Part shown: positions 1 to 9,461 of the stretch, piece by piece
How positions within the stretch are numbered: the first letter of the stretch is position 1
How the letters are laid out: the number at the start of each line of letters is the position of its first letter
Origin: Tubiluchus corallicola
Taxonomy: Eukaryota > Priapulida > Priapulimorpha > Priapulimorphida > Tubiluchidae
Direction of reading: 5' to 3'
DNA length: 22,500 nucleotides
NCBI GenBank assembly: GCA_030141605.1
Contig: JAQGDQ010000260.1
Location: 75,001-97,500 of the forward strand
The notes under the pieces: model-generated
What the model was told of the DNA's origin: nothing
The model's database searches: none
The model's input: the letters and a program-made list of their open reading frames with translations, nothing else
Made by a program: the position numbers and the translations under genes

Positions 1-410
1 TTTTAGAGGACTATTGCACAAATTTCTATAAAAGCAAAAATCGAATCTGTGTTACCTGAAATTGAGTCTCAACAGTAACATGGTTCTTTCATATTTTCAG
101 GACAGTATTTATTTCGAAATAACCCACTTATCTAAGGATATTAAAAGCTTAGTATTAATGAATATTAAAATTTTAACAGCTAGGCTTTAGAATATAGGTT
201 TTCCAATAGTACAAAGTAGAAAGAGTTCTAGAATTTATCTGACTGAAAATTGTTGTAAGCAAATGCATTTGTAGTCTTTTAAATTTCTGTATGTGATTTA
301 AATATACTTGCCAACGTAAACAATATAGAAGACCTTTATGTCAAATACATTACCTCACAATAGTGTTGCTTTATTTTTTAATGTTGTTTGTTTTCTTGTT
401 GTTTATTTAG
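1..410. other. Intron (3' part) upstream of first visible exon
   Basis: This AT-rich stretch holds no recognisable exon. It ends with a T-rich tract and the acceptor TTTATTTAG just before 411. A T-rich AG near 100 is followed by about 30 open codons, but there is no good donor and the translation is not recognisable. Confidence 0.7.
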
Positions 411-533
411 TTTAACATTTGGAATCTGCATCGTTGGTTTCACGTCCTCTATGCTGTTTGATGACAAGAAGTTCCCGTATCATCTCATGCTGCAAAAGTT
501 TCTAAGTTCAGGTGCACAGGATGCTTTGTTTGA
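411..533 (+). CDS. HUWE1: HUWE1 exon a: solenoid segment before the UBA
   Basis: The translation begins [16 protein letters not shown] and continues with the conserved [10 protein letters not shown] and a C-terminal DALF. It closely matches the vertebrate block [14 protein letters not shown]...[10 protein letters not shown]. The acceptor is TTTATTTAG|T and the donor is GA|GTGAGT. The first base completes a codon from an exon outside the window, and the last two bases (GA) join C of the next exon to give Asp. This segment belongs to the helical repeat scaffold that forms the body of the ligase. No catalytic residues are expected here. Confidence 0.95.
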
Positions 534-544
534 GTGAGTCATTA

Positions 545-925
545 CAGTCAATTTAAACCCTCGTTACAATATAAGCTTTTATAACGTAAAATCCTGCTCT
601 CATTACGAATATTCACTATTTTTTGTTACGAGAAACTAATGACGTTATGAGTGCAGTCACTAGATCACCACAGATCGGTAAACAAACATCGGTAACCAAA
701 GACGCTTTCTGTACTATGCACGTCATTCTCGCTCACTCGTGCCAAAGACGCGAAACATTACGATCGTTATGGCAATGCACGCGTTTGAAATTCCCCAGAA
801 AAGGGCACGTTAGTTAATTTATAAATCTCTTTGTTTCATAATAACCAAGAATTCTTTGTGTTATCATAATAATGTGTTAAGAAAAACTTCAATGCATGTT
901 GGAGTTATATAGGCCTTTAACGTGT
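545..925 (-). repeat. Interspersed repeat, copy 1 (inverted relative to the copy at 7283-7775)
   Basis: The reverse complement of this stretch aligns along its whole length with 7283-7775. Shared blocks include AAAGAATTC flanked by TTATTAT motifs, GATGTTTGTTTACCG and AATATTCGTAATGA. Similarity is clear but gapped, so the copies are old. No obvious terminal repeats or coding capacity were seen, and the family is unknown to me. A 64-codon open frame at 623-817 lies inside it and is not a gene. Confidence 0.75.
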
Positions 926-1203
926 ACAATTAATGTTAAATAATAAATTGTTATAGAAAAATATCTAAATGTACATCAACAGGAGAAAACAAATTTTCAT
1001 TCATATTATTGTCACCTTTGCCGGTATTGGACACGAGACACTGAGTAATTTTAACAACACGAAAATTTAAACATTGTCACACTGTCTACCTGTTCTATTA
1101 TCTTCCATCATTTGCACTAGTTCCTTAAAGCTCGTACTGAATTAAAGAGGCTATTTGATGCTTAGACAAGTTTACAAACTTTAGGGCTATTTAACGGGAA
1201 GTT

Positions 1204-1497
1204 CAGGGCTTGTCTTAACAGTATTATAGGCCCCCGGGCAAAGCCCTTACCTACATAACTACTCACAGGAATAAAAATGTAAATGATCAATAATATTAAA
1301 CATATATTTGTTGTATTGGTACTTCCAGCAAAATCAGTGTTTAACACACATAACACACTATAAATAACAAATATTTTTAATGTATAATATAGTATAGTAT
1401 TTATTCACTGACAGCAAGTCACAACATGCATGAGTCCCCTATACTGGTGGTGCCCCCAGGCAACTGCCCAGCATGCCCATGCATTAAGATGGCCCTG
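1204..1497. mobile_element. hAT-like non-autonomous element (MITE candidate)
   Basis: The left end reads CAGGGCTTGTCTTAAC. The reverse complement of the right end reads CAGGGCCATCTTAATG, giving imperfect inverted termini of about 16 bp with a CAGGGC start typical of hAT elements. Both ends continue into GC-rich CCCCCGGGCAAAGCCC / GCCTGGGGGCA blocks, unlike the AT-rich surroundings. No convincing 8-bp target duplication is visible (GGGAAGTT versus GGTCTGCT), so the true borders may differ by a few bases. It has no coding capacity and sits inside intron 1. Confidence 0.5.
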
Positions 1498-1691
1498 GGT
1501 CTGCTTGGGACTTGGTGCTAGTAACATGGCACTTTCACTTTGTGTTTGAGACATTTATATGCTGCTTCCTTTGGTTACATCTGTGTAACCTAATGTGTAA
1601 CCTAGTTTGTCTAACCAGTTATATTTTCCATTTTTGATACAATGCAAATTTCTTATGGATTTGTTCAATGTTTTTTTTTGTTTATTTACAG

Positions 1692-1765
1692 CACCTTCAA
1701 GTGGGCTCTTACGTGTTCCGGCAAGGTTCCCCTTCAAGAAGGTTTAGAGCATCCAGATCTTCCTG
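1692..1765 (+). CDS. HUWE1: HUWE1 exon b
   Basis: The exon encodes [20 protein letters not shown] followed by HPDLP, matching the vertebrate [24 protein letters not shown]. The acceptor is TTTACAG|C and the donor is CTG|GTAAGT. It starts with the third base of a split Asp codon and ends with the first base of another. It is part of the same solenoid block as the exons on either side. Confidence 0.96.
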
Positions 1766-2402
1766 GTAAGTTGTGTATAATTTAACAGGTGATGGGTATT
1801 TTTTGTCCAATTCTTTTTATCATTGCTGACAATGGTGATGATGATTGTGATATTAATGTTGAGGTTGGTAACATTGCCAATGTCAAAGATGCTGATTGAA
1901 TTGGTTTCATTGTTTAATTTCCAATAGCCAGCATATAAGGCCATGCAGTTTTAGTGGTTTTGTAAAATGAGTTTCTTGTGTTTCTGAAGTTGTTCTAAAC
2001 ATCTTTTATTTCATCTATATACATTGGTGCATTGTGATACACGAATGGACTGTTTAATTAATCTAACGTATACCATGCAGTTGCTTTAAAACAGTTAAGG
2101 AGAGATTTGGGCTTGAAAGTGAATCTGAGAATGGCCGAATTTATGACATGAATACTTAACCGATTTATTAAAGGGTGGTCTTGTTACTGAGTCACAGTTG
2201 TGAGTTTCTGTAACCATGAATACTATATAACGTAGTTTTCTCCATTACTGAGGTTAAACAATGTACAGTACTTTTTCTATTACGTGTATTTTTACATTTT
2301 TTTTGTATGGGACATCTATAGGACATCTCCAAGTCTATTATACTGTTATTGTAGCAGTGCTTTGTTGCTGCATTGATGTTTAATGTTTGTTTTCTACAAC
2401 AG
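1766..2402. other. Intron
   Basis: I see no repeat, MITE or coding signal in this AT-rich 637-bp intron. It begins with GTAAGTTG and ends with TTCTACAACAG. Confidence 0.7.
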
Positions 2403-2560
2403 ATGGCACCGGCGAATTCTTGGATGCATGGCTAATGTTGGCAGAGAAAATGGTAAACACAAAAGCGATACTTGAATCACCGCATACTCTCCCGGCAAAA
2501 ATCACTCAACCGGGATTTGTGAGATTTAATCCACTCATGTATCTCATACATACACAGAAG
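2403..2560 (+). CDS. HUWE1: HUWE1 exon c
   Basis: After the split Asp codon the translation reads [18 protein letters not shown], almost identical to the vertebrate protein, then ESPHTLPAK and a C-terminal YLIHTQK corresponding to FLVVTQK. The acceptor is ACAACAG|A and the donor is AAG|GTGAGT, ending in phase 0. It is one of the most conserved stretches of the window and anchors the gene assignment. Confidence 0.97.
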
Positions 2561-3003
2561 GTGAGTTTGGGTGTAAATATTATCATTCTTGCAAACTTTA
2601 ATAATTCACTATAAGGTATGAATACACTGTTAATTCTGATTGTCCAACTAAAATTAGCTTGTCTTAAATCACACATAAGTCTGTTTGACATAGGTGTGAT
2701 ATAATACATTGTAGTTTGATATAAAACTTTGTAGTTAGTTGAGATTTTTAAACTGTGAGTTGAAAGTAAGTAATGCTGGCTTCTGCTGATCCCTTTATTT
2801 AAAAAATAAAACTGTCCCATTCCTTTGCATTGTTTCTTTTGGGCTTTTATTTTTCACTGTAGTGGTGATGGAAAAAGTTGTAAACCTTTGCATAGTTGTA
2901 AATCACATAATTATGTGATTGATACTTGAATTTGGTTTACGAGTATAATGCATATAACAGTTGTTCAAGTTTTATTATAGTTGAACAACATTCTGTTTTT
3001 TAG
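2561..3003. other. Intron
   Basis: No repeat family or exon was recognised. The minus-strand open frame at 2506-2820 overlaps exon c and is a chance frame. Confidence 0.7.
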
Positions 3004-3126
3004 GCTGCATTTGAGGTTGTAATGTACATGTGGGATAAGAGACCACTGAAGTTCTGCGGAGCTCGCATGTCCGAGTCGATTCTTGCTATTCTGTGTCACA
3101 TACTTCGTGGTGAGAGCCTCATTGAG
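3004..3126 (+). CDS. HUWE1: HUWE1 exon d
   Basis: This exon has 41 codons in phase 0 at both ends. The block MWDKRPLKFCGARMSESILA followed by ILCHILRGE matches vertebrate [29 protein letters not shown]. The acceptor is GTTTTTTAG|G and the donor is GAG|GTACGT. It encodes the last helical repeats before the UBA linker. Confidence 0.97.
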
Positions 3127-3479
3127 GTACGTTATTTGTATTATACAATAAAGGTTGGTGGTTAGCACATCCATATGGCAGCTGGTTTAATTCTGGCTCT
3201 AGGGACTTTAGAATTTTCTTGTCTCTTTCATTGATGTAGCAACAGTAATCCCCTTTGAGGTTTAGAATCTGTAAATTAAATGATCAAGTGTCCGATAAGA
3301 ATTCAACGAAAAAGCATTCAAACCTTGGAGATTTTGCAAAATCAGTCATTCGTCAGGGCAAATCCATGCCACTTTAATCACTCTATCCAGCCTGCCTTTA
3401 ATCAGCAAAGTCTGGAGTTAGGCTTATCTATTATTATTATAGTGAATGTGAAGGAATTAATACGGGCCTTACTTTCTAG
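3127..3479. other. Intron
   Basis: This 353-bp intron has no recognisable element. The open frame from 3280 runs through it into exon e by chance, in another frame. Confidence 0.65.
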
Positions 3480-3614
3480 GAGAAGCTCGCTAAGAAAAAA
3501 GAGGAGAATGCTTCGTCTTCCGTGGGTCCTGTACAGCAGTCGTCGTTCAACTCTTCGTTTGCATTAGCTCGGGAACCGGAAGAGCCAGAGGTTAATCAGG
3601 CACATCTACAGCAG
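3480..3614 (+). CDS. HUWE1: HUWE1 exon e: linker to the UBA
   Basis: This phase 0/0 exon of 45 codons starts EKLAKKKEENASSS, continues with a Ser/Gln-rich stretch and ends EPEEPEVNQAHLQQ. The end corresponds to vertebrate REPQVNQQQLQQ, which leads directly into the UBA. The acceptor is TTTCTAG|G and the donor is CAG|GTAACT. The middle is poorly conserved and probably disordered. Confidence 0.94.
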
Positions 3615-3715
3615 GTAACTGTCATTTTCAGATGCAGATCACACCTCTTATATTTATTTGACTTATTTATTTATGCATTTCTTGTTTTTGTAGTGCTAAC
3701 TAATTAAATCCCCCC

Positions 3716-3900
3716 TTCCGGTTAGTTTAATCACCAATTTTGGGCTTGTGATTCAAAGGTTGTGAGTTCGTGCCTCATACTGGCTGTTTTGTGTTCATGC
3801 CGTCCTTAAGTAAGCCAGCTTACTGTGTAATACGGCTTCCTCAAGAGTCTGTCAGAAATAGGGAACTGATGCGGGATGATAAAACTGTGTTCATTAACCC
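3716..3900 (+). mobile_element. tRNA-derived SINE candidate
   Basis: A stretch resembling a degenerate tRNA head carries a B-box-like GAGTTCGTGCC at 3764-3774 (pol III consensus GGTTCGANTCC). It is preceded by GGTTAGTTTAATCACC, which could be a worn A box. A body without coding potential follows. Only one copy is in the window and no clear target duplication or tail is visible, so the call is tentative. It does not fold into an intact tRNA. Confidence 0.45.
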
Positions 3901-4330
3901 TGATCTTGCTTGAATGACTACTGGACTTGTATGTTCATTGCACACTAAGAATTGAGGTTGTACCAGAGCAGACTGTTAGATTAACTAAATTGTGAACTAA
4001 TATAACATACACATATTGAGTTTTAAACCCCCTTGTTTTAACTTCATCCTTATCTGTACCGTTTTGTATTTTTTGTTTTTTAAATTAAGTTATGTCATTA
4101 AATTTCTTGCCTTGCACAAGGAGCTGATTAAACCAACTAATCTAGCTAGTTTATTGATTTATCTGTGTTCTGTAATTAAATAATTTTTACAATAAAGTGA
4201 TCATTCTCCTAATAAAGTGGTTTCATATTTTACCAAATTGAAGGGTAGTAAGTATCTCTGCCTCAGTAATTATATCAGTTGCGTAAGTTTTCATTCGTTA
4301 ATGGCATAAATTTACTCATTTAATTTGCAG

Positions 4331-4447
4331 CTGCAAGACATGGGCTTCACTCGTGCACATGCCATGGAAGCATTACTTCATACAACCACCCTAGAGGCCG
4401 CCACCGACTGGATTCTCACTCATCCTCCTCCAATGGCTTCATCTGCC
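4331..4447 (+). CDS. HUWE1: HUWE1 exon f: UBA domain
   Basis: The exon has 39 codons, phase 0/0. [13 protein letters not shown] is the UBA signature: the MGF loop that contacts the ubiquitin Ile44 patch, then helix 2. [13 protein letters not shown] corresponds to helix 3 and the conserved exit (vertebrate TEYLLTHPPP). The UBA binds mono- and polyubiquitin. The acceptor is TTTGCAG|C and the donor is GCC|GTAAGA. Together with the UIM in the next exon it forms the tandem ubiquitin-binding module characteristic of HUWE1. Confidence 0.97.
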
Positions 4448-4840
4448 GTAAGATATTACCTCTTTATTCATTTTATCAATAAGTGTCAAGAAGATTAGGT
4501 ACATTTTGTTGAAATTTTGCACAGTCTGCATTTTTCTATACACTTTGACCCACTGCAAACCTGAAACCAGTATTCTCAGGCAGGGAGTCTCGCAGTTTGA
4601 CATTTGTGGTAAGACTGGAACCTAACTCATTATCAAGGTTATGCCTCTAAGTTGAGCCGCTCAACTGGATTGGTATCTCAGCCATGTTCGGTTGTAAACG
4701 CATCCTCGCTGTGTAACGTAAAAGGTCAAAAGTCAGTGTCGCAGATAAATCCAAACAAAGCCGTCAGATACATTAATTGTTCAGGCTTGATGGCCAACTT
4801 TTCTGTGGTTATCCAAGTACAACACGGTGACCACTCAGCT

Positions 4841-5000
4841 AAATGTAAGGCTTGTGTTAAACATTATTCAGTTTGAGTTTAGCTTCGTGCCAGCTGATGC
4901 TAAGCATTATTCAGTTTGAGTTTAGCTTCGTGTCAGCTGACGCTAAGCATTATTCAGTTTGAGTTTAGCTTCGTGTCAGCTAACGCTAAGCATTAACTAT
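4841..5000 (+). repeat. 43-bp minisatellite, array A (about 3.2 units), starting with a copied donor flank
   Basis: Three 43-bp units start at 4862, 4905 and 4948, with a partial unit at 4991. Each reads CATTATTCAGTTTGAGTTTA then GCTTCGTG(C/T)CAGCT..CGCTAAG or similar. The array is preceded at 4845 by GTAAGGCTTGTGTT, the same sequence that forms the intron start after exon g (5931). So this array and its leader appear to be a copy of the exon g donor region inside the preceding intron. Confidence 0.9.
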
Positions 5001-5849
5001 GGCTTTCATCAGTTATATTTAATTACCAATAATTCTTCTAACAAGGAACAAGTTTGTAGCCGTACTAGGTTTTCTAGCCTTATTACAGTAAAACTAAAGT
5101 GCAGTTTCTGTCTGTGGCACGACTATGGCGATGTGTTAGTTAAAACAATATTTTTGCTTGAGAATCACTACAGTCATTTGAAAAAGAAAAGCATTACTAT
5201 CACAAATACATTTGTAACAAGTATAAAGGTAATTAACCAAACACTGATTTCAAAATAGAAAACTTATGTTAAAGACTTTCTGAGAGTAGACACATCACTT
5301 ATAAATTCCATTAGCAGATGATTACAAAAATTGTTAGTTGTTATGGCAACATGTTAGGGAACTGTAAACTCAGAAAAGTCTTGCGATTACCTCCATGTTT
5401 TATGACTATTTAATAATCAGGACCACGCTATGTCTAAGCACCAGTACTTTTTAATGGTTAGTGTCTACAAAAAAGACAGGGCCTACGAAGCCCGAACTGT
5501 ATAACTGTAAGTGAGATTCATAACTCATTACTCAGATACTTGTATTTGACTTTTAGAGCCTGCGATTCTTCCTGTGCTTTGTTTGGCTTTGTTATGTGAA
5601 TAATTTTACTAGAATAAGACCAAATGGACAACAGTGAATAACAGTGAACAAAAAAGTTTGATGATTGTTATTGAATTCCATTGATATCATTGAATATTAT
5701 TGATTTAAATTAAATATGGTAGCAGTATTGGCATGCAGAATGTTGTGGTCAACACCAAAATCTGCAAGTTTTACATTTTAAAATTTTTATGACTATATTC
5801 CTTGCATATGTGGAATTTTCCAGCATCTGACTGTATTGTGTTTTACTAG
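5001..5849. other. Intron remainder between array A and exon g
   Basis: About 850 bp of AT-rich sequence without a recognised element or exon. The open frame at 4959-5258 overlaps the minisatellite and is not a gene. The segment at 4620-4840 is somewhat richer in GC and may be an old transposon remnant, but I cannot place it. Confidence 0.6.
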
Positions 5850-5930
5850 GATTTGGTAGACATGGGCTTGACTGAAGAAGAACAGTTGATGAAAGCTATT
5901 GCATTATCAATGGGAGAAGGAGAGCAAACT
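5850..5930 (+). CDS. HUWE1: HUWE1 exon g: ubiquitin-interacting motif (UIM)
   Basis: The exon has 27 codons, phase 0/0. EEEQLMKAIALSMGE fits the UIM consensus exactly: an acidic cluster, a hydrophobic residue, the invariant Ala, then Ser and a closing acidic residue. It aligns with vertebrate SEEDQMMRAIAMSLGQ. The single helix binds ubiquitin next to the UBA. The acceptor is TTTTACTAG|G. The donor is ACT|GTAAGG, weaker than average on the exon side, and it opens directly into the 43-bp minisatellite B. Confidence 0.96.
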
Positions 5931-6330
5931 GTAAGGCTTGTGTTGAACATTATTCAGTTTGAGTTTAACATCGTGTCAGCTGATGCTAAGCATTATTCAA
6001 TTTGAGTTTGCATCGTGTCAGCTGATGCTAAGCATTATTCAATTTGAGTTTAGCATCGTGTTACCTAACGCTAAGCATTATTCAGTTTGAGTTTAGCATT
6101 GTGTCAGCTGAGCATTGTTCAGTTTGAGTTTAACATTGTGTCAGCTGATGCGAAACATTATTCAGTTTGAGTTAAGCTTTGTGTCAGCTGATGCTAAGTA
6201 TTATTCAGTTTGAGTTTAACATTGTGTCAGCTGATGCTAAGCATTATTCAGTTTGAGTTAAGCATTGTGTCAGCTGATGCTAAGTATTATTCAGTTTGAA
6301 TTTAGCATCGTGTCAGCTGATGCTAAGCAT
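5931..6330 (+). repeat. 43-bp minisatellite, array B (9 units), beginning at the exon g donor
   Basis: Units start at 5948, 5991, 6033, 6076, 6113, 6156, 6199, 6242 and 6285. The spacing is 43 bp except 42 once and 37 once (a 6-bp loss). Core of a unit: CATTATTCAGTTTGAGTTTA, then GCATCGTGTCAGCTGATGCT and AAG. The first unit is only 17 bp from the splice donor. Each unit also contains GCTAAGCATTATTCAG, which resembles a branch point followed by a 3' splice site. Confidence 0.95.
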
Positions 6331-6815
6331 AGGCAAGTTATATAGTACGCCCTCGCTTATTGACTCACTGCTAGCAACTATGATCTTTTATCACTTTTTC
6401 ATTTACAAATTTTTCATTTTAATGTCGAATTTTTTGCCACTAATTAAGATGCTAAATTTGCTTGTTGTGTTAGTTTTTTGCTGTCATGACACTACAATAA
6501 ACATTTACATTTTGCCTTTATTTAACAAATAATGTAAGCAGGAAAGTTCACGTAATATTCAAGCTATACGAACTAAGCATTATTGATTTTATTTCAGTTG
6601 CTTAAAAACATCTTCATTTTCTACATTATATCTCACAGAAAGTGTAGCTTCTTTCAACGACATTCAATTTGACATACCATTTTGCCGGAATGCAGTGGCC
6701 TCGCTAAGTGAGGACCTATGTATGCTACAGTTGTTGGGTTGTTGAAATGTTTACAGTTGCTACATTGTGTTATTTTTTTTGGAATAGAGTTTTGCATCAT
6801 TAGCATAATTTTTAG
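6331..6815. other. Intron remainder before exon h
   Basis: AT-rich, with T runs. A short GTACGCCCTCGCTTATTGAC near 6345 loosely recalls the MITE termini at 11462 and 21196 but is too short and diverged to call. No exon was recognised. Confidence 0.55.
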
Positions 6816-7067
6816 GATGAGAAGAAGAAACAAGAAGAGGAGAAGAAAAAACAAGAGCAAGAAGCAGCAAAAGATGAGCAGCCATTCGAAGAACCGATCG
6901 CCAAGGAAATCATCAATGAGTTCACGGAGAACATGTTTCCCGCATGCCTGCGCTTGCTGGACGCTTTACCGGATACGGTCTACAGAGTTTGCGATCTTCT
7001 CGTCGTGGTGACAAATCGGAATGGAGAACTTTGGAGGGACAAAATGCTAAAAGAGCTTGTTGAGCAG
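6816..7067 (+). CDS. HUWE1: HUWE1 exon h: charged coiled-coil linker and solenoid
   Basis: The exon has 84 codons, phase 0/0. The first 20 or so residues are almost only Lys, Glu and Gln (DEKKKQEEEKKKQEQEAAKD), a likely single alpha helix or coiled coil, as in vertebrate HUWE1 (EEEERKAREKQEEEEAK). The rest is conserved: FTENMFPACLRLLDALPDTV followed by YRVCDLL, matching [27 protein letters not shown]. The acceptor is ATTTTTAG|G and the donor is CAG|GTCAGT. Confidence 0.96.
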
Positions 7068-7282
7068 GTCAGTTTGAGGTCATTTTCTTGTAATAGCGGT
7101 CATTGGTAGTACAGTAAACTTTACTGTAAACTTCAAGTCAATGTCATTTAAGTGTGAAGTATAAAGGATCTTTAGTGATTGCTAATAAGTTAAATGTGTT
7201 GTTTAAATAAGTCAGTAAAAGTAATGAAAGTTTTAAGCTGTGCAAACTCATAAAAAATCTCACTTAAGGCCTTCAAGCAGCA

Positions 7283-7775
7283 AAAGTTAAAGGCTTTTGA
7301 CCCCAACAGAAATTAAAGTTTTTTTAATGCATTATTATGATTACATAAAGAATTCATAGTTATTATTAAACAAAAGAGACTTATGAATTGCTTAACTTAC
7401 TTTTTCTGGCAAATTTTGAACGCATGCACTACCATAAAGATCGCCATGTTTCACATCTTTATCGCAAATTACCGAGAATTACAAGGCACAGAAAGCGACT
7501 TTGGTTAGTACAACACTTGACCGATGTTTGTTTACCGGTCTTTGGTGACCTCGTGACTGTACTCACAACGTCAATCGTGTCGCGCAACGAAAAGTTGCAG
7601 TTCAAATTTAATACTGCTAACAACGAAGTGATAAAAAATGAAATAACAAGTTTTACAGTAAGTTTATAATAAAATGAATAGAATATTCGTAATGAAAGCA
7701 GGATTTTAAGTTGTAAAAGCTTACATTATAGTGAGGGTTAGTTTGACTTTAAGGTCGTGATGAAAAAACCTTCTC
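7283..7775 (+). repeat. Interspersed repeat, copy 2 (inverted relative to the copy at 545-925)
   Basis: Co-linear with the reverse complement of 545-925, including GTTAAAGGC, CATTATTATGAT, AAAGAATTC, GATGTTTGTTTACCG, AATATTCGTAATGA and AGCAGGATTTTA. It is somewhat longer than copy 1 because of internal indels. The 93-codon frame at 7388-7669 lies within it and shows no protein similarity that I recognise. The element type is uncertain. Confidence 0.75.
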
Positions 7776-7884
7776 CCAATAATTTGCGGCATATCATCCT
7801 GGTAGAGGCATTTATGAAAGAGACCTACGTCATTGTATAACCTGGTTTACTCTCATTCTAAGAACCTACAAATTTCTTTCCAAG

Positions 7885-8010
7885 ACCCCACCAAGTGTTG
7901 TTTCATTTTTTCTGTATGATTTTCCTCCATAAACAGCGGGTAAAACCTTGAAAAATGGCTATTTTTGCTCATCACTTAGCAGTGTCCTAGCAACACTTGG
8001 GTGGGGGAAA
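7885..8010. repeat. Short inverted repeat / hairpin
   Basis: CCCCACCAAGTGTTGTT near 7885 pairs with GCAACACTTGGGTGGGGG near 7989, leaving about 85 bp between the arms. It may be one end of a decayed foldback element. No target duplication was seen. Confidence 0.5.
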
Positions 8011-8268
8011 GAGGAGAAACTGGGCCACACGGTGAGGTGAGTCTGTTTTACAAACCTCTTTACCAGCATGAGGAGTTATGAGTTAATTTGGAGAAATGTT
8101 TTTTCTGAACTAATCGTGTGTTAATCCTGTTAATTGCACTTTTCTGGTAGCTATAATACTGGGAAGTAAAAACTGAGTAAAATAGAATAATGTACATTAG
8201 TGTCAAGATTAGTGTTGTCAACAAACTTTGGTTTGTAGGCTATATTTATTGCTTCTTTTACTTCTCAG

Positions 8269-8382
8269 ATAAAGTCAGTAGCAGATTTCAGTACAACACA
8301 GTACCTGCCGGATCACATCTCCTCACTCAACGATGCGGGAAGATTGGCTACTTGTATCCACCTGTTTAGCCTTTTGTTTGAG
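8269..8382 (+). CDS. HUWE1: HUWE1 exon i: solenoid
   Basis: The exon has 38 codons, phase 0/0. The second half, GRLATCIHLFSLLFE, aligns with vertebrate SNLATRILLLTLLFE. The first half (IKSVADFSTTQYLPDH) is diverged and about a dozen residues shorter than the vertebrate segment that begins VWEAADVL. The acceptor TTTTACTTCTCAG|A has a good pyrimidine tract, and the donor is GAG|GTGAGT. Confidence 0.9.
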
Positions 8383-9342
8383 GTGAGTCTATGATACTTT
8401 CTGCTTACTTGTAAACTAGTGAAGTGTGGTTATGAAAATTTATAATACAAACGACTTACACAACATTTAAGTTGGTTAAACGAAACCGGTTAATTGCGTG
8501 TAAGATATTGTGACTAGCCATTTAGTTTTGCAAAGTGAAATTTACAATAAAACTATTAAACTATTAATGCATTTGTGAGTACTAATTAGAACTCAGTATT
8601 GGTGCTATTGCTGATGTCGTGCTGCTGGAAAAAATGTTTTCCATTGAATAAATAAATTTTTCGAAAGCTTAATAATGCATTCATGTTCAAGTATAAACAC
8701 AGTACTGAATGTGTACATATAAACAATTATTATTGTCATAGGTTAGTAGAGCGTCTAGAGTCTGCAGCCAAACACACTAAAAAAGCCTAGCAGAAAAAAT
8801 ACATTTAGTAAAATCATTATACAAAATCTGTTTACTGCTTATATTGTATTTAGCATGTAACTCTTTATCGATGAAATTATGAAACTAAAAAAAATTTTAG
8901 CCTGCTTATTATTTACATTAGTATCAATTTTCTGCAGCGCGCTCAGCAAATTAGCTCAGTCTGCAACAAGTTTGATTAATAATTTAATAATTTCAGGCTC
9001 ACTTTCATAAACTCAAAATGATTGTGATTAAGCTCCTCGGTGACTGTAATTAATGATACTTTGATTAGAATTGACTGCATTGTTCTTGAACTTGCACCTT
9101 TTTAATGAAACATCTGGCACTAGGAATGCAATCTTCTTGGCTCATATGACCATTTCTTTCTCAGGTTGATAAAAAGACCTATCCTTCCTATTACAAAAAA
9201 AAACAGTACCACATGCAAAATATTGTTTTCATAGCAATGTTAAATTTTTCTGGCTATTATCCAGTCAGACTAGGAATAATCTGAATAACCAATCTGAAAA
9301 AGAGCCTTCGACAATTCTTTTCATTGGCTAAATTCATTTTAG
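8383..9342. other. Intron
   Basis: 960 bp of AT-rich sequence. I recognise no transposon, tandem repeat or exon in it. Confidence 0.65.
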
Positions 9343-9461
9343 GAAATGAAGCAGTCATGTGCTGTTATTCTGGAAGAAATGGGAATTGTGGACGATTTCA
9401 TACGATTGTTAGAGGCGACTGCATACTGTCTCAATGTTGCCAAGGAAAACCCAACACCCAA
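9343..9461 (+). CDS. HUWE1: HUWE1 exon j: solenoid
   Basis: The translation starts EMKQSCAVILEEMGIVDDFI and continues with RLLEATAYCLNVAKE, aligning with vertebrate [35 protein letters not shown]. It ends PTP plus AA of a Lys codon completed by the next exon (TPKW). The acceptor is CATTTTAG|G and the donor is CAA|GTAAGT. Confidence 0.95.

Noticed and set aside
101-190. Possible extra exon after an AG near 100, open for about 30 codons.
   Set aside because: No usable donor before the in-frame TAG and no similarity to HUWE1 or any protein I recognise.
3721-3790. tRNA gene.
   Set aside because: Only a B-box-like piece is present. There is no acceptor stem pairing or anticodon loop, so a SINE remnant is more likely.
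4652-5258. Two short open frames (74 and 99 codons).
   Set aside because: They run through intron and minisatellite A with no splice-compatible role or recognisable similarity.
7388-7669. 93-codon open frame.
   Set aside because: It lies entirely within the interspersed repeat that also occurs at 545-925, where the frame is not kept.
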